Part shown: positions 35,143 through 44,306 of the stretch, piece by piece
Numbering within the stretch: the stretch's first letter is position 1
How the letters are laid out: every line of letters begins with the position of its first letter
Source of the DNA: Algoriphagus sp.
GTDB taxonomy: Bacteria; Bacteroidota; Bacteroidia; Cytophagales; Cyclobacteriaceae
Assembly (NCBI GenBank): GCA_023653075.1
Contig: JAMNXQ010000007.1
Span: 1 to 64,000 of the forward strand
Reading direction: 5' to 3'
DNA: 64,000 nt
Translations under genes and position numbers: made by a program
Notes under the pieces: model-generated
Told to the model about the DNA's origin: nothing
The model's input: the letters and a program-made list of their open reading frames with translations, nothing else
The model's database searches: none

Positions 35143-37035
35143 ATGAGTGATCGATTACATACCCTCAGCGGATACTTCCACGAATACCAAAAAAGTGTGG
35201 CGCAGCCCGAGGAATTTTGGGCTAGAATCGCCGATTCATTTCATTGGAAAAAACGCTGGTCAAAAGTTCTGCAATGGAACTTTGAAGAGCCCGATGTGCG
35301 CTGGTTTGTGGACGGGAAACTCAATATTACTGAAAATATTTTTGAGAAAAATCTCTACACCCTAGGCGATCGACCCGCCATCATCTGGGAGCCCAATGAG
35401 CCCCACGAGCAGGGTCGAACACTTACCTACAGCGAACTATTTGTGGAGGTGTGTCGATTTGCAAACGCACTCTTAGCCAAAGGCATTGGCAAAGGGGACC
35501 GAGTGATCATCTACATGCCCATGGTCCCTGAAGCTGCCATCGCCATGCTGGCCTGCGCACGCATCGGCGCCATCCATTCCGTGGTCTTTGCTGGTTTTTC
35601 TAGCAGTTCTTTGGCTGACCGAATTCAAGATTGTCAAGCCAAAGCCATTTTGACTTCAGACGGCAACTACCGGGGCAACAAGAAAATTAGCATCAAAGAA
35701 ATCGTGGACGAGGCCTTGGAGAAGGTGGCCGTAGAAACCGTCATTGTATACCGCCGAACCGGTCAAGAAACTGCCATGCAAGCAGGTCGCGACTATTGGT
35801 GGAATGAAGTTCTGGAAGGACAATCCGACCTCCACAAAGCCGCTGAAATGGATAGCGAAGACATGCTATTTATCCTCTACACCTCTGGTTCTACGGGCAA
35901 ACCCAAAGGGGTGGTGCATACCACCGGAGGCTACATGGTTTACACCAAATACTCCTTTGAAAATGTATTTCAATACACTCCAGGAGACGTGTACTGGTGT
36001 ACTGCTGACATCGGTTGGGTTACTGGCCACTCCTACATCGTATATGGCCCCCTTCTCGCGGGTGCGACCACGCTGATGTTTGAAGGGGTACCCACTTATC
36101 CACATCCAGGACGTTTCTGGGAAATTATAGAAAAACATCAAGTCAACATTTTTTACACCGCCCCAACGGCCATCCGAGCCCTTCAGGCATTTGGAACCGA
36201 CCCCATCCAAGGACATGACTTGAATTCTCTCAAAGTCCTCGGCTCCGTGGGCGAACCCATCAATGAGGAGGCTTGGCACTGGTACCACAACCATATCGGC
36301 AAGGGGAAATGCCCCATAGTCGATACCTGGTGGCAAACTGAAACTGGGGGAATTCTAATCTCTCCCCTCGCAGGCATCACGCCCACCAAGCCCGCATATG
36401 CCACACTCCCCTTACCCGGCATCCAACTGAGTATTGTGGACGCCGAAGGAAATGAGTTGCGCGGCAATTCAGTAGAAGGCAACCTCTGCATCAACTTCCC
36501 TTGGCCCTCCATGATTCGCACCACTTACGGGGATCACGAGCGCTGCAAGCAAACCTATTTTTCTACCTACAAAAACAAGTACTTCACCGGCGACGGGGTC
36601 AAACGGGATCACGATGGCTACTACCGCATCTTGGGTAGGGTCGACGATGTCATGAACGTATCTGGCCATCGCCTAGGAACTGCAGAAGTAGAAAATGCCA
36701 TCAACGAACATCCCAAAGTCATTGAATCTGCAGTAGTCGGCTATCCGCATGAGGTCAAAGGACAAGGCATCTATGCCTACGTGATTTGTGATCTAAGCAA
36801 TCGCAGCGAGGAGAATCTCATTCAGGAGATCAAGGAAACTGTTTCCAAGATTATCGGCCCGATTGCCAAGCCTGACAAAATCCAAATTGTACCGGGATTG
36901 CCCAAAACCCGTTCAGGAAAAATCATGCGCCGAATTCTTCGCAAAATTGCCGAGGGCAGCCTAGACGGCATGGGAGATATCTCTACGCTCTTGGACCCAG
37001 AGGTGGTCGAAAAAATCAAAGCGGGGAGAAAATAA
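35143..37035 (+). CDS. acs: Acetyl-CoA synthetase (AMP-forming)
   Basis: Activates acetate to acetyl-CoA via acetyl-AMP. The 630-residue length is typical. It has the AMP-binding P-loop YTSGSTGKPKGVVHT (near 247-261), VDTWWQTETGG in the adenylation core, the hinge YRILGRVDDVMNVSGHRLGTAEVE, and the C-terminal catalytic lysine in KTRSGKIMRR, a possible acetylation site in this family. Position 24 nt after the symporter indicates coupled uptake and activation. Confidence 0.96.
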   Translation: MSDRLHTLSGYFHEYQKSVAQPEEFWARIADSFHWKKRWSKVLQWNFEEPDVRWFVDGKLNITENIFEKNLYTLGDRPAIIWEPNEPHEQGRTLTYSELFVEVCRFANALLAKGIGKGDRVIIYMPMVPEAAIAMLACARIGAIHSVVFAGFSSSSLADRIQDCQAKAILTSDGNYRGNKKISIKEIVDEALEKVAVETVIVYRRTGQETAMQAGRDYWWNEVLEGQSDLHKAAEMDSEDMLFILYTSGSTGKPKGVVHTTGGYMVYTKYSFENVFQYTPGDVYWCTADIGWVTGHSYIVYGPLLAGATTLMFEGVPTYPHPGRFWEIIEKHQVNIFYTAPTAIRALQAFGTDPIQGHDLNSLKVLGSVGEPINEEAWHWYHNHIGKGKCPIVDTWWQTETGGILISPLAGITPTKPAYATLPLPGIQLSIVDAEGNELRGNSVEGNLCINFPWPSMIRTTYGDHERCKQTYFSTYKNKYFTGDGVKRDHDGYYRILGRVDDVMNVSGHRLGTAEVENAINEHPKVIESAVVGYPHEVKGQGIYAYVICDLSNRSEENLIQEIKETVSKIIGPIAKPDKIQIVPGLPKTRSGKIMRRILRKIAEGSLDGMGDISTLLDPEVVEKIKAGRK

Positions 37036-37040
37036 ACTTG

Positions 37041-37096
37041 GATTATCCGCAATCTTTCCAGTGGCATAACATACTTATTTACCACTGCGGATAATC
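37041..37096. repeat. Two-part inverted repeat after acs
   Basis: GATTATCCGC (37041-37050) is complementary to GCGGATAATC (37087-37096), and CAGTGG (37059-37064) to CCACTG (37082-37087). Together they make a bulged stem. No T tract follows, so it is not a standard terminator. Confidence 0.6.
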
Positions 37097-37100
37097 GTTC

Positions 37101-37128
37101 ACAGTCGGCAGTCAACAGTCAACAGCCC
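37101..37128. repeat. Heptanucleotide array (ACAGTCA type)
   Basis: Four 7-bp units close to ACAGTCA: 37101-37107, 37108-37114, 37115-37121 and 37122-37128 (the last decayed). The unit belongs to the same GTCNACN-like group as the arrays at 51496 and 52574-53519. Confidence 0.72.
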
Positions 37129-37199
37129 ACTTAATTGAACTTCAACCCTTTTTTACTTGGTCAATGGTAAAAAGAGGCTTAGCAAAAATTACAAAAGTC

Positions 37200-38603
37200 T
37201 TACTTCCATTGAATGGCTGTGGTTCCCGTAGCCTGCAGCGGGATGGCCAAGCCTGTAGCCGTAGGATAAAATCCGAGCGGTGCGATTTGCAAATTCTGAA
37301 TGGACAGGTTAGCCACTGGAGTTTGTAGTGATAGTCGCTCCTGTAGCCCTTGCAAACTCTCGGTGATCGTCTCCCCCAATGGCATTTTCATGCGTTGACT
37401 GAGTTGTCGATGGATTTTCCCCTTTTTGATCATGGTTCCCAACATCGCTTTGGCGCTACCACTTTTCATCACAAAATCCAGATCTACGACCTGCAGCACG
37501 CGCGTAGCCGGATCGTAAACGGGTCTACCCACTAGGAATAGCTCCCCTTTCAAATCACCCCCTTTGGTACTTACTGCGGTAAAGGCAACCGTGATGCCCA
37601 ATCGCTCTCCATAGGCTTGCGTACGGAATTGAGTGGCATTGAATCGGTAGGTTTTATTCATTGGGATAGACTGCCCACCAAAAGATTTTTGGATCAACGC
37701 ATCCAGCTCCCCATAGGTAAACTCCAAGGGCAACTGCAAGTCGATCCGATTGCTCGCGTCGGTATTGGGTGAAACTTTGGGAATTGGAAAGGCACGGCTA
37801 GGAAGTGCGTTGGACGGATGTACTTGAACCTGCCCTTTTACGCCTAAGTCTAGGTGCAGTCCTTTGTTGGGCTGAAGGTATTCCCGAATCTTCACGGAAT
37901 CTGGTCGAATGGAAAGCCCAGTTTTCTTGCCTTCCATGTCCACGAACATGGGCTGGCCCACTTGATTCCAGATGGACTCCATGAGTGGCTTGAGTGGAAG
38001 CAAGTTAGGCTTGGAGGTAAGTTCCTGCTTTGCAAATCGCCGAATCTCCTGGCGGACGATTGGGCTTAAGTCCAGTTCTATTCCTAGTACAGAAAATCCC
38101 AATTTGCCCCCCAAATCCAGTAATTCAAATTCCGGTATCGCCAAATACCAGTTGGGCTGTAACTCAGGATTGAAGACAAATACAGGCGCCAAACTCGTAT
38201 TGATGGGTACCTTGGACTGAAGCAGGTTTCGAAGCCCACCTGGCTTAAGACCAACTTCCCCTTGGATTTTTAGCGGGAAGACCACTTCCAATCGCTGCTG
38301 ATCTAGGGCGCGAAATTGGATTCTTCCATTTCTAGAAAATTCAAAATCTCCCACCAAGCCATTTCCCAAATCCATCCCACGCTGCTTAAATAATACATTC
38401 GGCGTAGACCGGTTGGCCACTGCAGTCAAGGTAGTGAAAGGAATGTCTAACGGCACATTGACTACCGAACTGGTTTTGGGAACTGTAGGCAAGGGGAGGC
38501 TCGCAGATGGATCTAAGGTTTTGCAGGACAAAGCAAGAAGCCCTAGAACCAAGCAAAAAAGTAAGGATCTTTTAGAAGGGGAAAAGAAAGTTGGCACAGT
38601 CAT
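37200..38603 (-). CDS. DUF4403 family lipoprotein
   Basis: The 467-residue protein begins with a lipoprotein signal ending at LALSC (Cys27) and is then mostly beta-strand-like sequence. It fits DUF4403, a Bacteroidota-rich family of envelope lipoproteins with tandem lipid-binding-like folds. The internal symmetry (LDIPFTTLTAVANRST early, FTYGELDALIQKSFGG later) is visible. Function unknown. It is divergent from ytxJ. Confidence 0.8.
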   Translation of the reverse strand: MTVPTFFSPSKRSLLFCLVLGLLALSCKTLDPSASLPLPTVPKTSSVVNVPLDIPFTTLTAVANRSTPNVLFKQRGMDLGNGLVGDFEFSRNGRIQFRALDQQRLEVVFPLKIQGEVGLKPGGLRNLLQSKVPINTSLAPVFVFNPELQPNWYLAIPEFELLDLGGKLGFSVLGIELDLSPIVRQEIRRFAKQELTSKPNLLPLKPLMESIWNQVGQPMFVDMEGKKTGLSIRPDSVKIREYLQPNKGLHLDLGVKGQVQVHPSNALPSRAFPIPKVSPNTDASNRIDLQLPLEFTYGELDALIQKSFGGQSIPMNKTYRFNATQFRTQAYGERLGITVAFTAVSTKGGDLKGELFLVGRPVYDPATRVLQVVDLDFVMKSGSAKAMLGTMIKKGKIHRQLSQRMKMPLGETITESLQGLQERLSLQTPVANLSIQNLQIAPLGFYPTATGLAIPLQATGTTAIQWK

Positions 38604-38607
38604 TGGA

Positions 38608-38639
38608 TTTGAGAGTTCAGGTTAACTAGGTTACCTTTG
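38608..38639 (+). promoter_or_regulatory. Promoter of ytxJ
   Basis: -33 TTTG (38608-38611), exactly 20 nt, then -7 TACCTTTG (38632-38639). Both boxes match the Bacteroidota consensus. Transcription would start near 38646, about 27 nt before the ytxJ ATG. Confidence 0.82.
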
Positions 38640-38672
38640 TGGATGCAACTACAAAAGTAGCGAAAAGAGGAC

Positions 38673-39011
38673 ATGAACTGGAACAAACTCACTTCAGAAG
38701 CGCAAATCGATCAGCTGATCCAAGAAAGTGCCGAGAAGCCTGTGCTTATTTTCAAACACAGTACCCGCTGCTCAATCAGCAGCATGTCCTTGGATCGACT
38801 GCTTCGCAATTGGAAGGAGGAGGACTCTTCCCAAATTACCCCCTACTACCTGGACCTAATCGCCTACCGTTCCCTTTCCAATTTGGTAGCCGAGCGCTTT
38901 GGTATTCCACACGAATCTCCCCAAGTATTGCTCCTGAAAGATGGAAAAGTAACCTACCACGAAAGCCATTACGGTATTTCTTATGCCGAGATCAAGACGC
39001 AAGCTGCTTGA
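38673..39011 (+). CDS. ytxJ: Bacillithiol system redox-active protein YtxJ
   Basis: Thioredoxin-fold monothiol bacilliredoxin-like protein of 112 residues. The family hallmark FKHSTRCSISSM (about 28-39) has one active-site cysteine. ESPQVLLLKDGK contains the cis-proline region. Such proteins remove bacillithiol from mixed disulfides, and YpdA (16842) would regenerate reduced bacillithiol. No bsh biosynthesis gene is in the window. Confidence 0.92.
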   Translation: MNWNKLTSEAQIDQLIQESAEKPVLIFKHSTRCSISSMSLDRLLRNWKEEDSSQITPYYLDLIAYRSLSNLVAERFGIPHESPQVLLLKDGKVTYHESHYGISYAEIKTQAA

Positions 39012-39137
39012 TTTGGGATCTTTTAGACTGAAAATAAACCACTTATCCCTTAGAATTCCCATTCTAATTTTACTACACACATCAATTAAACCTTTTCCTG
39101 CTCCTTGGAGTCAAAGAAGGTGAACTACAACCAATTT

Positions 39138-42038
39138 ATGAAAAGCTACCCCGTTCTAATTTTTCTTTTTTTATCCTTGTTCGTGACGCTTTCCTCTTAT
39201 GGACAGCGCCCCACCGACCAAGCCCGTCCTGAACGAAAGTTTACGGGCCAAGTAATCGATGGAGCGATAAAGAAGCCCATGATTGGCGCCAATGTCCTAA
39301 TCAAAACCGTCACTGACTCCCTACTTCGAGGCACCGTCACGGGTGCGGATGGAAGATTTGAAATTGCAAGACCCTTTATCCCAGAAGTGAAGGTGGAAAT
39401 CACCTTTTTGGGCTACAAAACCATCACCAAAATTCACAGCATGCGGGAACCAGTGGAACTTGGGGAACTAATCCTCCTAGAAGACACGAAGGTGCTCGGC
39501 GAAGTTTTAGTACAAGGTGTAAGTGTAGTAGGAGAGCAAAAAGGAGACACCACCTCCTTCAATGCGAATGCCTTCAAAACGCAAACCAATGCTCAGGCAG
39601 AAGACCTGATTCGAAAGATGCCAGGCATTACCTTCCAGGGAGGGCAAATTCAAGCCCAAGGGGAACAGGTACAAAAAATCTTGGTCGATGGACGTGAATT
39701 TTTTGGTAGCGACCCAAATATTGCGCTTCGCAACCTGCCCGCAGATGCAATTGATCGGGTAGAGGTACTAGATCAGCGCTCGGACCAAAGCCGCCTCACC
39801 GGATTTGACGATGGAAGTTATACGAAGACCATCAACATCATTTTGCGCTCTGACAAGAAAAATGGCTCCTTCGGCAGAACCTACGCCGGATACGGAAACG
39901 ATGACCGCTATGCAGCGGGAGGAAGTGTCAACTTCTTCAAAGGGGATCAGCGAATCTCCGTTCTGGGCCTTTTCAACAACATCAACCAACAAAACTTCTC
40001 TAGTCAAGACCTTGCAGGATTGACTGCCAATGCTTCTGCTGGAGCTGGTCGTGGTGGACCAATGGGTGGTGGTATGGGTGGAGGTGGATTTGGAGGCGGC
40101 CAATGGGGTGGCGGCGGAGGAAATAGCAACTTCCTAGTCGGCAATTCCGGAGGTATCGTGACTACGAATGCGATGGGCTTGAACTACTCTGACAAATGGG
40201 GTAAAAAAGTCAACGTAACTGGTAGTTACTTCTTCAACAATACCGCCAACTCACTACGCCAAATCAACAACAGAGAAACGGTTGTAAACGCCAACCTCCG
40301 TCAGTTTTACGAAGAAAATCTGATCAATACGGTAAAAAATAACAACCACAGAGCCAACGCGCGAATCGAAGCAGATCTCAATGAGAAAAACTCCATCGTG
40401 CTTACGCCAAGCCTTTCCTTCCAGGACAACAGCACTTTCAGCGACAGAGATGCGCTTACCCGCAATAGCTTGGGCGATTCGCTTTCCGCACTTCGATCCA
40501 TCAGCAATGCGACCACCAAAGCAGTCAACTTATCCAATAACTTGACCTACCGCTACAAATTCGACAAAAAGGGTAGAACGCTTTCTACTGAAGTATTTAC
40601 CGCCTGGTCCAACCGTGACCAAGATTCTGACCTTTTGGCTGCAAGCCGTGAATTCCGTAGAAATCTAGTGGACACTGCTACACAAGAAACCTACTCCTTG
40701 AATGAAGGATTCAACTACCGGGTCAACCTGACTTTTACGGAGCAGTTGAGCAAAAATGCAATCGGTACCTTTGGCTACCAGATAGGTAACAACGCCACGG
40801 CATCGGATCAAAAAACCTATCAGATTGACGAAGAACGCAAAGCCCTTCTAGACACGGCATTGAGTAATGAGTTTGACAACAAATTCATCACGCAACGACT
40901 TCGCTCTGGCTATGCCTACAACAAGGATGCCTGGTCGGTCAACGTGAATATGGATTACCAAAATGCACGACTGGACAACGAGGCCTTCTTCCCGGTACCA
41001 GGCACCTTCAATCGTAGTTTCAACAACATACTACCGAGCGCAAACTTGAATTACCGTAACCGTGAAACAGGCTTTAGCTGGAGAGTGCGCTATAGAACTA
41101 GCACCAACGAGCCTAGTGTCTCTGAACTTCAAAATGTGGTCAACAACCAAAATCCACTCAACCTACGCGTGGGAAATCCAGACTTGGGACAGAGTTACAA
41201 CCACAACATCTTTGCAAACATCAGCAAAATCAACCTCGAGAAATCCAGAACGCTATTCCTCTTTGTGACCCATTCGGTCACTTCTGATTTTATCGGAAAT
41301 AGCACCTTCTTGACTACCCGGGACACCCTGATCAACAACGAGATTTTGCTACGTTCTGGAGGTCAGCTTTCTCGACCAGTGAATTTGGATGGCAACATAC
41401 GCTCCAGTTTCTTCTTGACCTATGGCGCCCCACTCAAAAAATTGAAAACTCAGTTCAACATCAATACGCGGGTAAGTTTCAACCGTACGCCAGGTTTGAT
41501 TAATGGAGTTTCCAACCTGAATGACAACACCACACTAAGCCAAGGACTGACCTTCAATTCAAACATTAGCCAAAATGTGGATTTCTCGATCAGCACTACG
41601 GGTTCGTACAACATTGTCAACTCCTCCCTGCAGCAGAATCTAAACAATAACTACTACCAGCAGGAATCCACCATGCGTCTCTACTTCTCCTCCAAGAATG
41701 GCAAGTTCTTTATGGGAAATAATGTCGCACACTCCTTGTATTCCGGACTTTCTGAAGGCTTTAACCAAAACTTTTGGCTTTGGAACATGGAAGGAGGATT
41801 ACGATTTGCAAAAAACAACAAAGCAGAAATCAAGGCAGTCCTCTTTGATGTGCTGAACCAAAACAACAGCATCAGCCGTACCATTTCGGATGTGGCCGTG
41901 ACCGACGTATTTACGAATGTGCTCACCCGCTACGGGATGATCACCTTTACGTACATCCTAGGCAACTTCAAGCAACCAGCAGCTGAGCCGCAGCAACCGT
42001 GGATGATGGGAAGACCACAGGGTGGAAGAACTTGGTAA
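39138..42038 (+). CDS. Outer-membrane beta-barrel protein with CarboxypepD-reg-like N-domain
   Basis: The 966-residue protein is of the TonB-receptor-related OMP_b-brl_3 type. A signal peptide (about 1-22, ending near SSYGQ) precedes a carboxypeptidase-regulatory-like domain (about 30-110), then a plug-like part with DLIRKMPGITFQ and QKILVDGREFFGSDPNIALRNLPADAIDRVEV. A long barrel follows, rich in alternating aromatic and polar residues. A glycine-rich loop lies near 305-340. ATG 39138 is chosen for the signal peptide; the longer frame begins at TTG. No SusD partner is adjacent, so the substrate is unknown. Confidence 0.88.
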   Translation: MKSYPVLIFLFLSLFVTLSSYGQRPTDQARPERKFTGQVIDGAIKKPMIGANVLIKTVTDSLLRGTVTGADGRFEIARPFIPEVKVEITFLGYKTITKIHSMREPVELGELILLEDTKVLGEVLVQGVSVVGEQKGDTTSFNANAFKTQTNAQAEDLIRKMPGITFQGGQIQAQGEQVQKILVDGREFFGSDPNIALRNLPADAIDRVEVLDQRSDQSRLTGFDDGSYTKTINIILRSDKKNGSFGRTYAGYGNDDRYAAGGSVNFFKGDQRISVLGLFNNINQQNFSSQDLAGLTANASAGAGRGGPMGGGMGGGGFGGGQWGGGGGNSNFLVGNSGGIVTTNAMGLNYSDKWGKKVNVTGSYFFNNTANSLRQINNRETVVNANLRQFYEENLINTVKNNNHRANARIEADLNEKNSIVLTPSLSFQDNSTFSDRDALTRNSLGDSLSALRSISNATTKAVNLSNNLTYRYKFDKKGRTLSTEVFTAWSNRDQDSDLLAASREFRRNLVDTATQETYSLNEGFNYRVNLTFTEQLSKNAIGTFGYQIGNNATASDQKTYQIDEERKALLDTALSNEFDNKFITQRLRSGYAYNKDAWSVNVNMDYQNARLDNEAFFPVPGTFNRSFNNILPSANLNYRNRETGFSWRVRYRTSTNEPSVSELQNVVNNQNPLNLRVGNPDLGQSYNHNIFANISKINLEKSRTLFLFVTHSVTSDFIGNSTFLTTRDTLINNEILLRSGGQLSRPVNLDGNIRSSFFLTYGAPLKKLKTQFNINTRVSFNRTPGLINGVSNLNDNTTLSQGLTFNSNISQNVDFSISTTGSYNIVNSSLQQNLNNNYYQQESTMRLYFSSKNGKFFMGNNVAHSLYSGLSEGFNQNFWLWNMEGGLRFAKNNKAEIKAVLFDVLNQNNSISRTISDVAVTDVFTNVLTRYGMITFTYILGNFKQPAAEPQQPWMMGRPQGGRTW

Positions 42039-42049
42039 GCATAATTTGG

Positions 42050-42084
42050 GGTAATCGCTAAAGGAAACTCTTGAGCGATTACCC
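42050..42084. repeat. GGGTAATCGCT inverted repeat upstream of pheS
   Basis: GGGTAATCGCT (42050-42060) and its complement AGCGATTACCC (42074-42084) form an 11-bp stem with a 13-nt loop. A near relative with the same GGGTAATCG core is at 51667-51696. No T tract follows. Confidence 0.7.
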
Positions 42085-42102
42085 TAAAAATTTAGAAATT
42101 GG

Positions 42103-42110
42103 TACCTTTG
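42103..42110 (+). promoter_or_regulatory. -7 box (TACCTTTG) of pheS
   Basis: Perfect TAnnTTTG match 22 nt before the pheS ATG. No TTG at 20 nt upstream, where the inverted repeat ends instead. Confidence 0.5.
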
Positions 42111-42132
42111 CCACAGGATTAACAGGCAACTC

Positions 42133-43161
42133 ATGTATCAGGAGAAAATCGAAGCAATCAAAGCTGCCATCGCCGCAGCAGACGCAAGTACCCCAGACCA
42201 ACTGGAGGCATACCGAATGGAATTTATTTCCAAGAAAAGCGTCATTGGTGAATTGATGGGTGCCATGGGAAGCATTCCAAATGAGGAAAAGCGAGCCTAC
42301 GGCCAACTTGTCAATGGCGTAAAGCAACTTGCTGAAGAGAAATTTCAAATCCTGATCGAGAAAGTAGCCGCCTCCAACAAAAAAGAAAAAACTGCTGACG
42401 TAGACCTCACCTTACCTGCCTCCAATTATCCTCTTGGGGCGATTCACCCACTGACGGCTACCCGCCAGCGCATCATCGAAATCTTTGAGCGCATCGGCTT
42501 CAACCTTTCTGAAGGTCCTGAGATTGAAGATGATTGGCACAATTTCACCGCACTCAACTTTCCTGAAAATCACCCTGCTCGAGAAATGCAGGATACTTTT
42601 TTTATCGAGAAAAATCCAGACATCGCGCTACGGACCCACACTTCCTCCGTGCAAGTGCGTGTGATGGAAAATCAAAAGCCGCCGATCCGAACCCTTTCTC
42701 CAGGACGCGTGTACCGAAATGAAGCGATTTCTGCCCGAGCACACTGCATCTTCCATCAAGTTGAAGGACTTTATGTGGATGAAAATGTAGGTTTTGCCGA
42801 CCTGAAGAATACCTTATACCACTTCGCCAAAGAAATGTTTGGTAAGGAAACCAAGGTACGTTTCCGTCCCTCCTTCTTCCCCTTTACCGAGCCCAGTGCA
42901 GAGATTGACATCTCCTGCCTGATCTGTGGCGGCAAAGGTTGCAACGTATGCAAGTACAGCGGTTGGGTAGAAATCGGTGGAGCAGGCATGGTAGACCCGA
43001 ATGTCCTCGAAAATTGCGGCATTGACTCTACCAAGTACACGGGATTTGCTTTTGGGATGGGCATCGAGCGAATTGCCATGCTCAAAAACCAAATCAAGGA
43101 TTTGCGTCTCTTTACTGAAAACGACGTCCGCTTCTTGAAGCAATTTAGGCCCATTTTATAG
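42133..43161 (+). CDS. pheS: Phenylalanyl-tRNA synthetase alpha subunit PheS
   Basis: Catalytic subunit of the class II synthetase that charges tRNA-Phe. The 342-residue product has an N-terminal coiled coil (about 1-85), motif 2 with RVYRNEAISARAHCIFHQVEGL, motif 3 GFAFGMGIERIAMLKNQI, and a CLICGGKGCNVCKYSGW zinc-like cysteine cluster. pheT is not adjacent, which is common in this phylum. Confidence 0.96.
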   Translation: MYQEKIEAIKAAIAAADASTPDQLEAYRMEFISKKSVIGELMGAMGSIPNEEKRAYGQLVNGVKQLAEEKFQILIEKVAASNKKEKTADVDLTLPASNYPLGAIHPLTATRQRIIEIFERIGFNLSEGPEIEDDWHNFTALNFPENHPAREMQDTFFIEKNPDIALRTHTSSVQVRVMENQKPPIRTLSPGRVYRNEAISARAHCIFHQVEGLYVDENVGFADLKNTLYHFAKEMFGKETKVRFRPSFFPFTEPSAEIDISCLICGGKGCNVCKYSGWVEIGGAGMVDPNVLENCGIDSTKYTGFAFGMGIERIAMLKNQIKDLRLFTENDVRFLKQFRPIL

Positions 43162-43180
43162 GCTAAAGCAGCCAGAATTT

Positions 43181-43235
43181 CACAGAATCTGTGTTTTTCA
43201 CACAGATTTCTAGAGAAAAAACACGCAGATTTATT
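43181..43235. repeat. AATCTGCGTG-family inverted repeat
   Basis: CACAGAATCTGTG at 43181-43193 is a short dyad. AATCTGTGTTTTTC (43187-43200) is also nearly complementary to the GAAAAAACACGCAGATT segment ending near 43231. The AATCTGCGTG...TTTTTTC motif recurs at 51588 and 51768. Confidence 0.6.
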
Positions 43236-43272
43236 TTTCTTGGACTATTCCCACTCTTTAAATTTTTAGGCC

Positions 43273-44298
43273 ATGAATGAAAAGCGAAAAATTACCTTAA
43301 AGGACATCGCTAAGGAACTCAAGCTTTCCCCTTCGACGGTATCCAGAGCACTGAATGGCTACCCTTCCCTTTCAGAGGAAACCATACAGCTGGTCAAAGA
43401 ATACGCGGCCAAGCACCAGTATGTACCCAATACGATGGCAGTCAATTTCCGTAAAAACCGGACTTCCATCTTGGGGATGATTGTGCCACAAATCGTCCAT
43501 CACTTTTTTTCCACCACCATCAGCGGGGCCTTGGAGGCCGCCAAAAAAAGAGGCTACAGCATTCTCCTCGCCCAATCCTACGACCACCTCAAAGATGAAG
43601 TCTTGGCCAGCCAATACCTCCTGGGTATGGGCGTGGATGGGCTCTTAATTTCAGTTTCCAACGAAACCAAAGAAGCCGAGCACTTGCAGGCATTTTTAGA
43701 TGAAGGCAAGGCAGTGGTACAATTTGATAAAATCACGGAATCCTTATCCAGCCTGAAACTTGTGGTGGATGACTTTGAAGGTGCCTATCAGGCTACCAGC
43801 CACTTGATCCGTCAGGGCTATCGAAAAATCGCGCACCTCAGCGGAAGGATGGAAGTAAAAAACGCGGAACAGCGCTTTTTGGGCTATAAAAAAGCCCTCG
43901 AGGACCATGGCCTTGAGCTCCAAGAAGAATGGGTGAAGCCTTGCTTTGAAATCAGCGAAGAAGAGGGATTTTCCTTTGCCAAGGCCCTGATGGAAAGTCA
44001 GAATCCACCAGACGCCTTATTCTGCATCACCGATTTGGTGGCTTTGGGTGCGATGAATTACCTCAAGTCAGCCAATTATTCCATCCCAAACCAAGTAGGA
44101 CTTGTAGGATTTAGCAACTGGATGTTTGCCGAGTTTACCAGTCCTACACTCAGTTCAGTAGACCAGTTTGGGGAAGAAATGGGCGCCAAGGCAGTGGAAA
44201 TGCTACTCGCCCAACTCCAAAATCCTGAATTGAGCAACACGGACACCGTCCAACTGAAAACCAAACTCCTGGTTCGAGGATCCTCTAAAAAGTCCTAA
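43273..44298 (+). CDS. LacI family transcriptional regulator
   Basis: The 341-residue regulator has an N-terminal helix-turn-helix and hinge (ITLKDIAKELKLSPSTVSRALNG, residues about 6-28) followed by a periplasmic-binding-protein-like sensor domain (from about 62). It is convergent with the amylosucrase-like gene, ending 8 nt from it, so it probably controls the transporter-amylosucrase operon in response to sucrose or a derivative. Substrate and operators are inferred, not shown. Confidence 0.92.
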   Translation: MNEKRKITLKDIAKELKLSPSTVSRALNGYPSLSEETIQLVKEYAAKHQYVPNTMAVNFRKNRTSILGMIVPQIVHHFFSTTISGALEAAKKRGYSILLAQSYDHLKDEVLASQYLLGMGVDGLLISVSNETKEAEHLQAFLDEGKAVVQFDKITESLSSLKLVVDDFEGAYQATSHLIRQGYRKIAHLSGRMEVKNAEQRFLGYKKALEDHGLELQEEWVKPCFEISEEEGFSFAKALMESQNPPDALFCITDLVALGAMNYLKSANYSIPNQVGLVGFSNWMFAEFTSPTLSSVDQFGEEMGAKAVEMLLAQLQNPELSNTDTVQLKTKLLVRGSSKKS

Positions 44299-44306
44299 GC
44301 AAGTCC

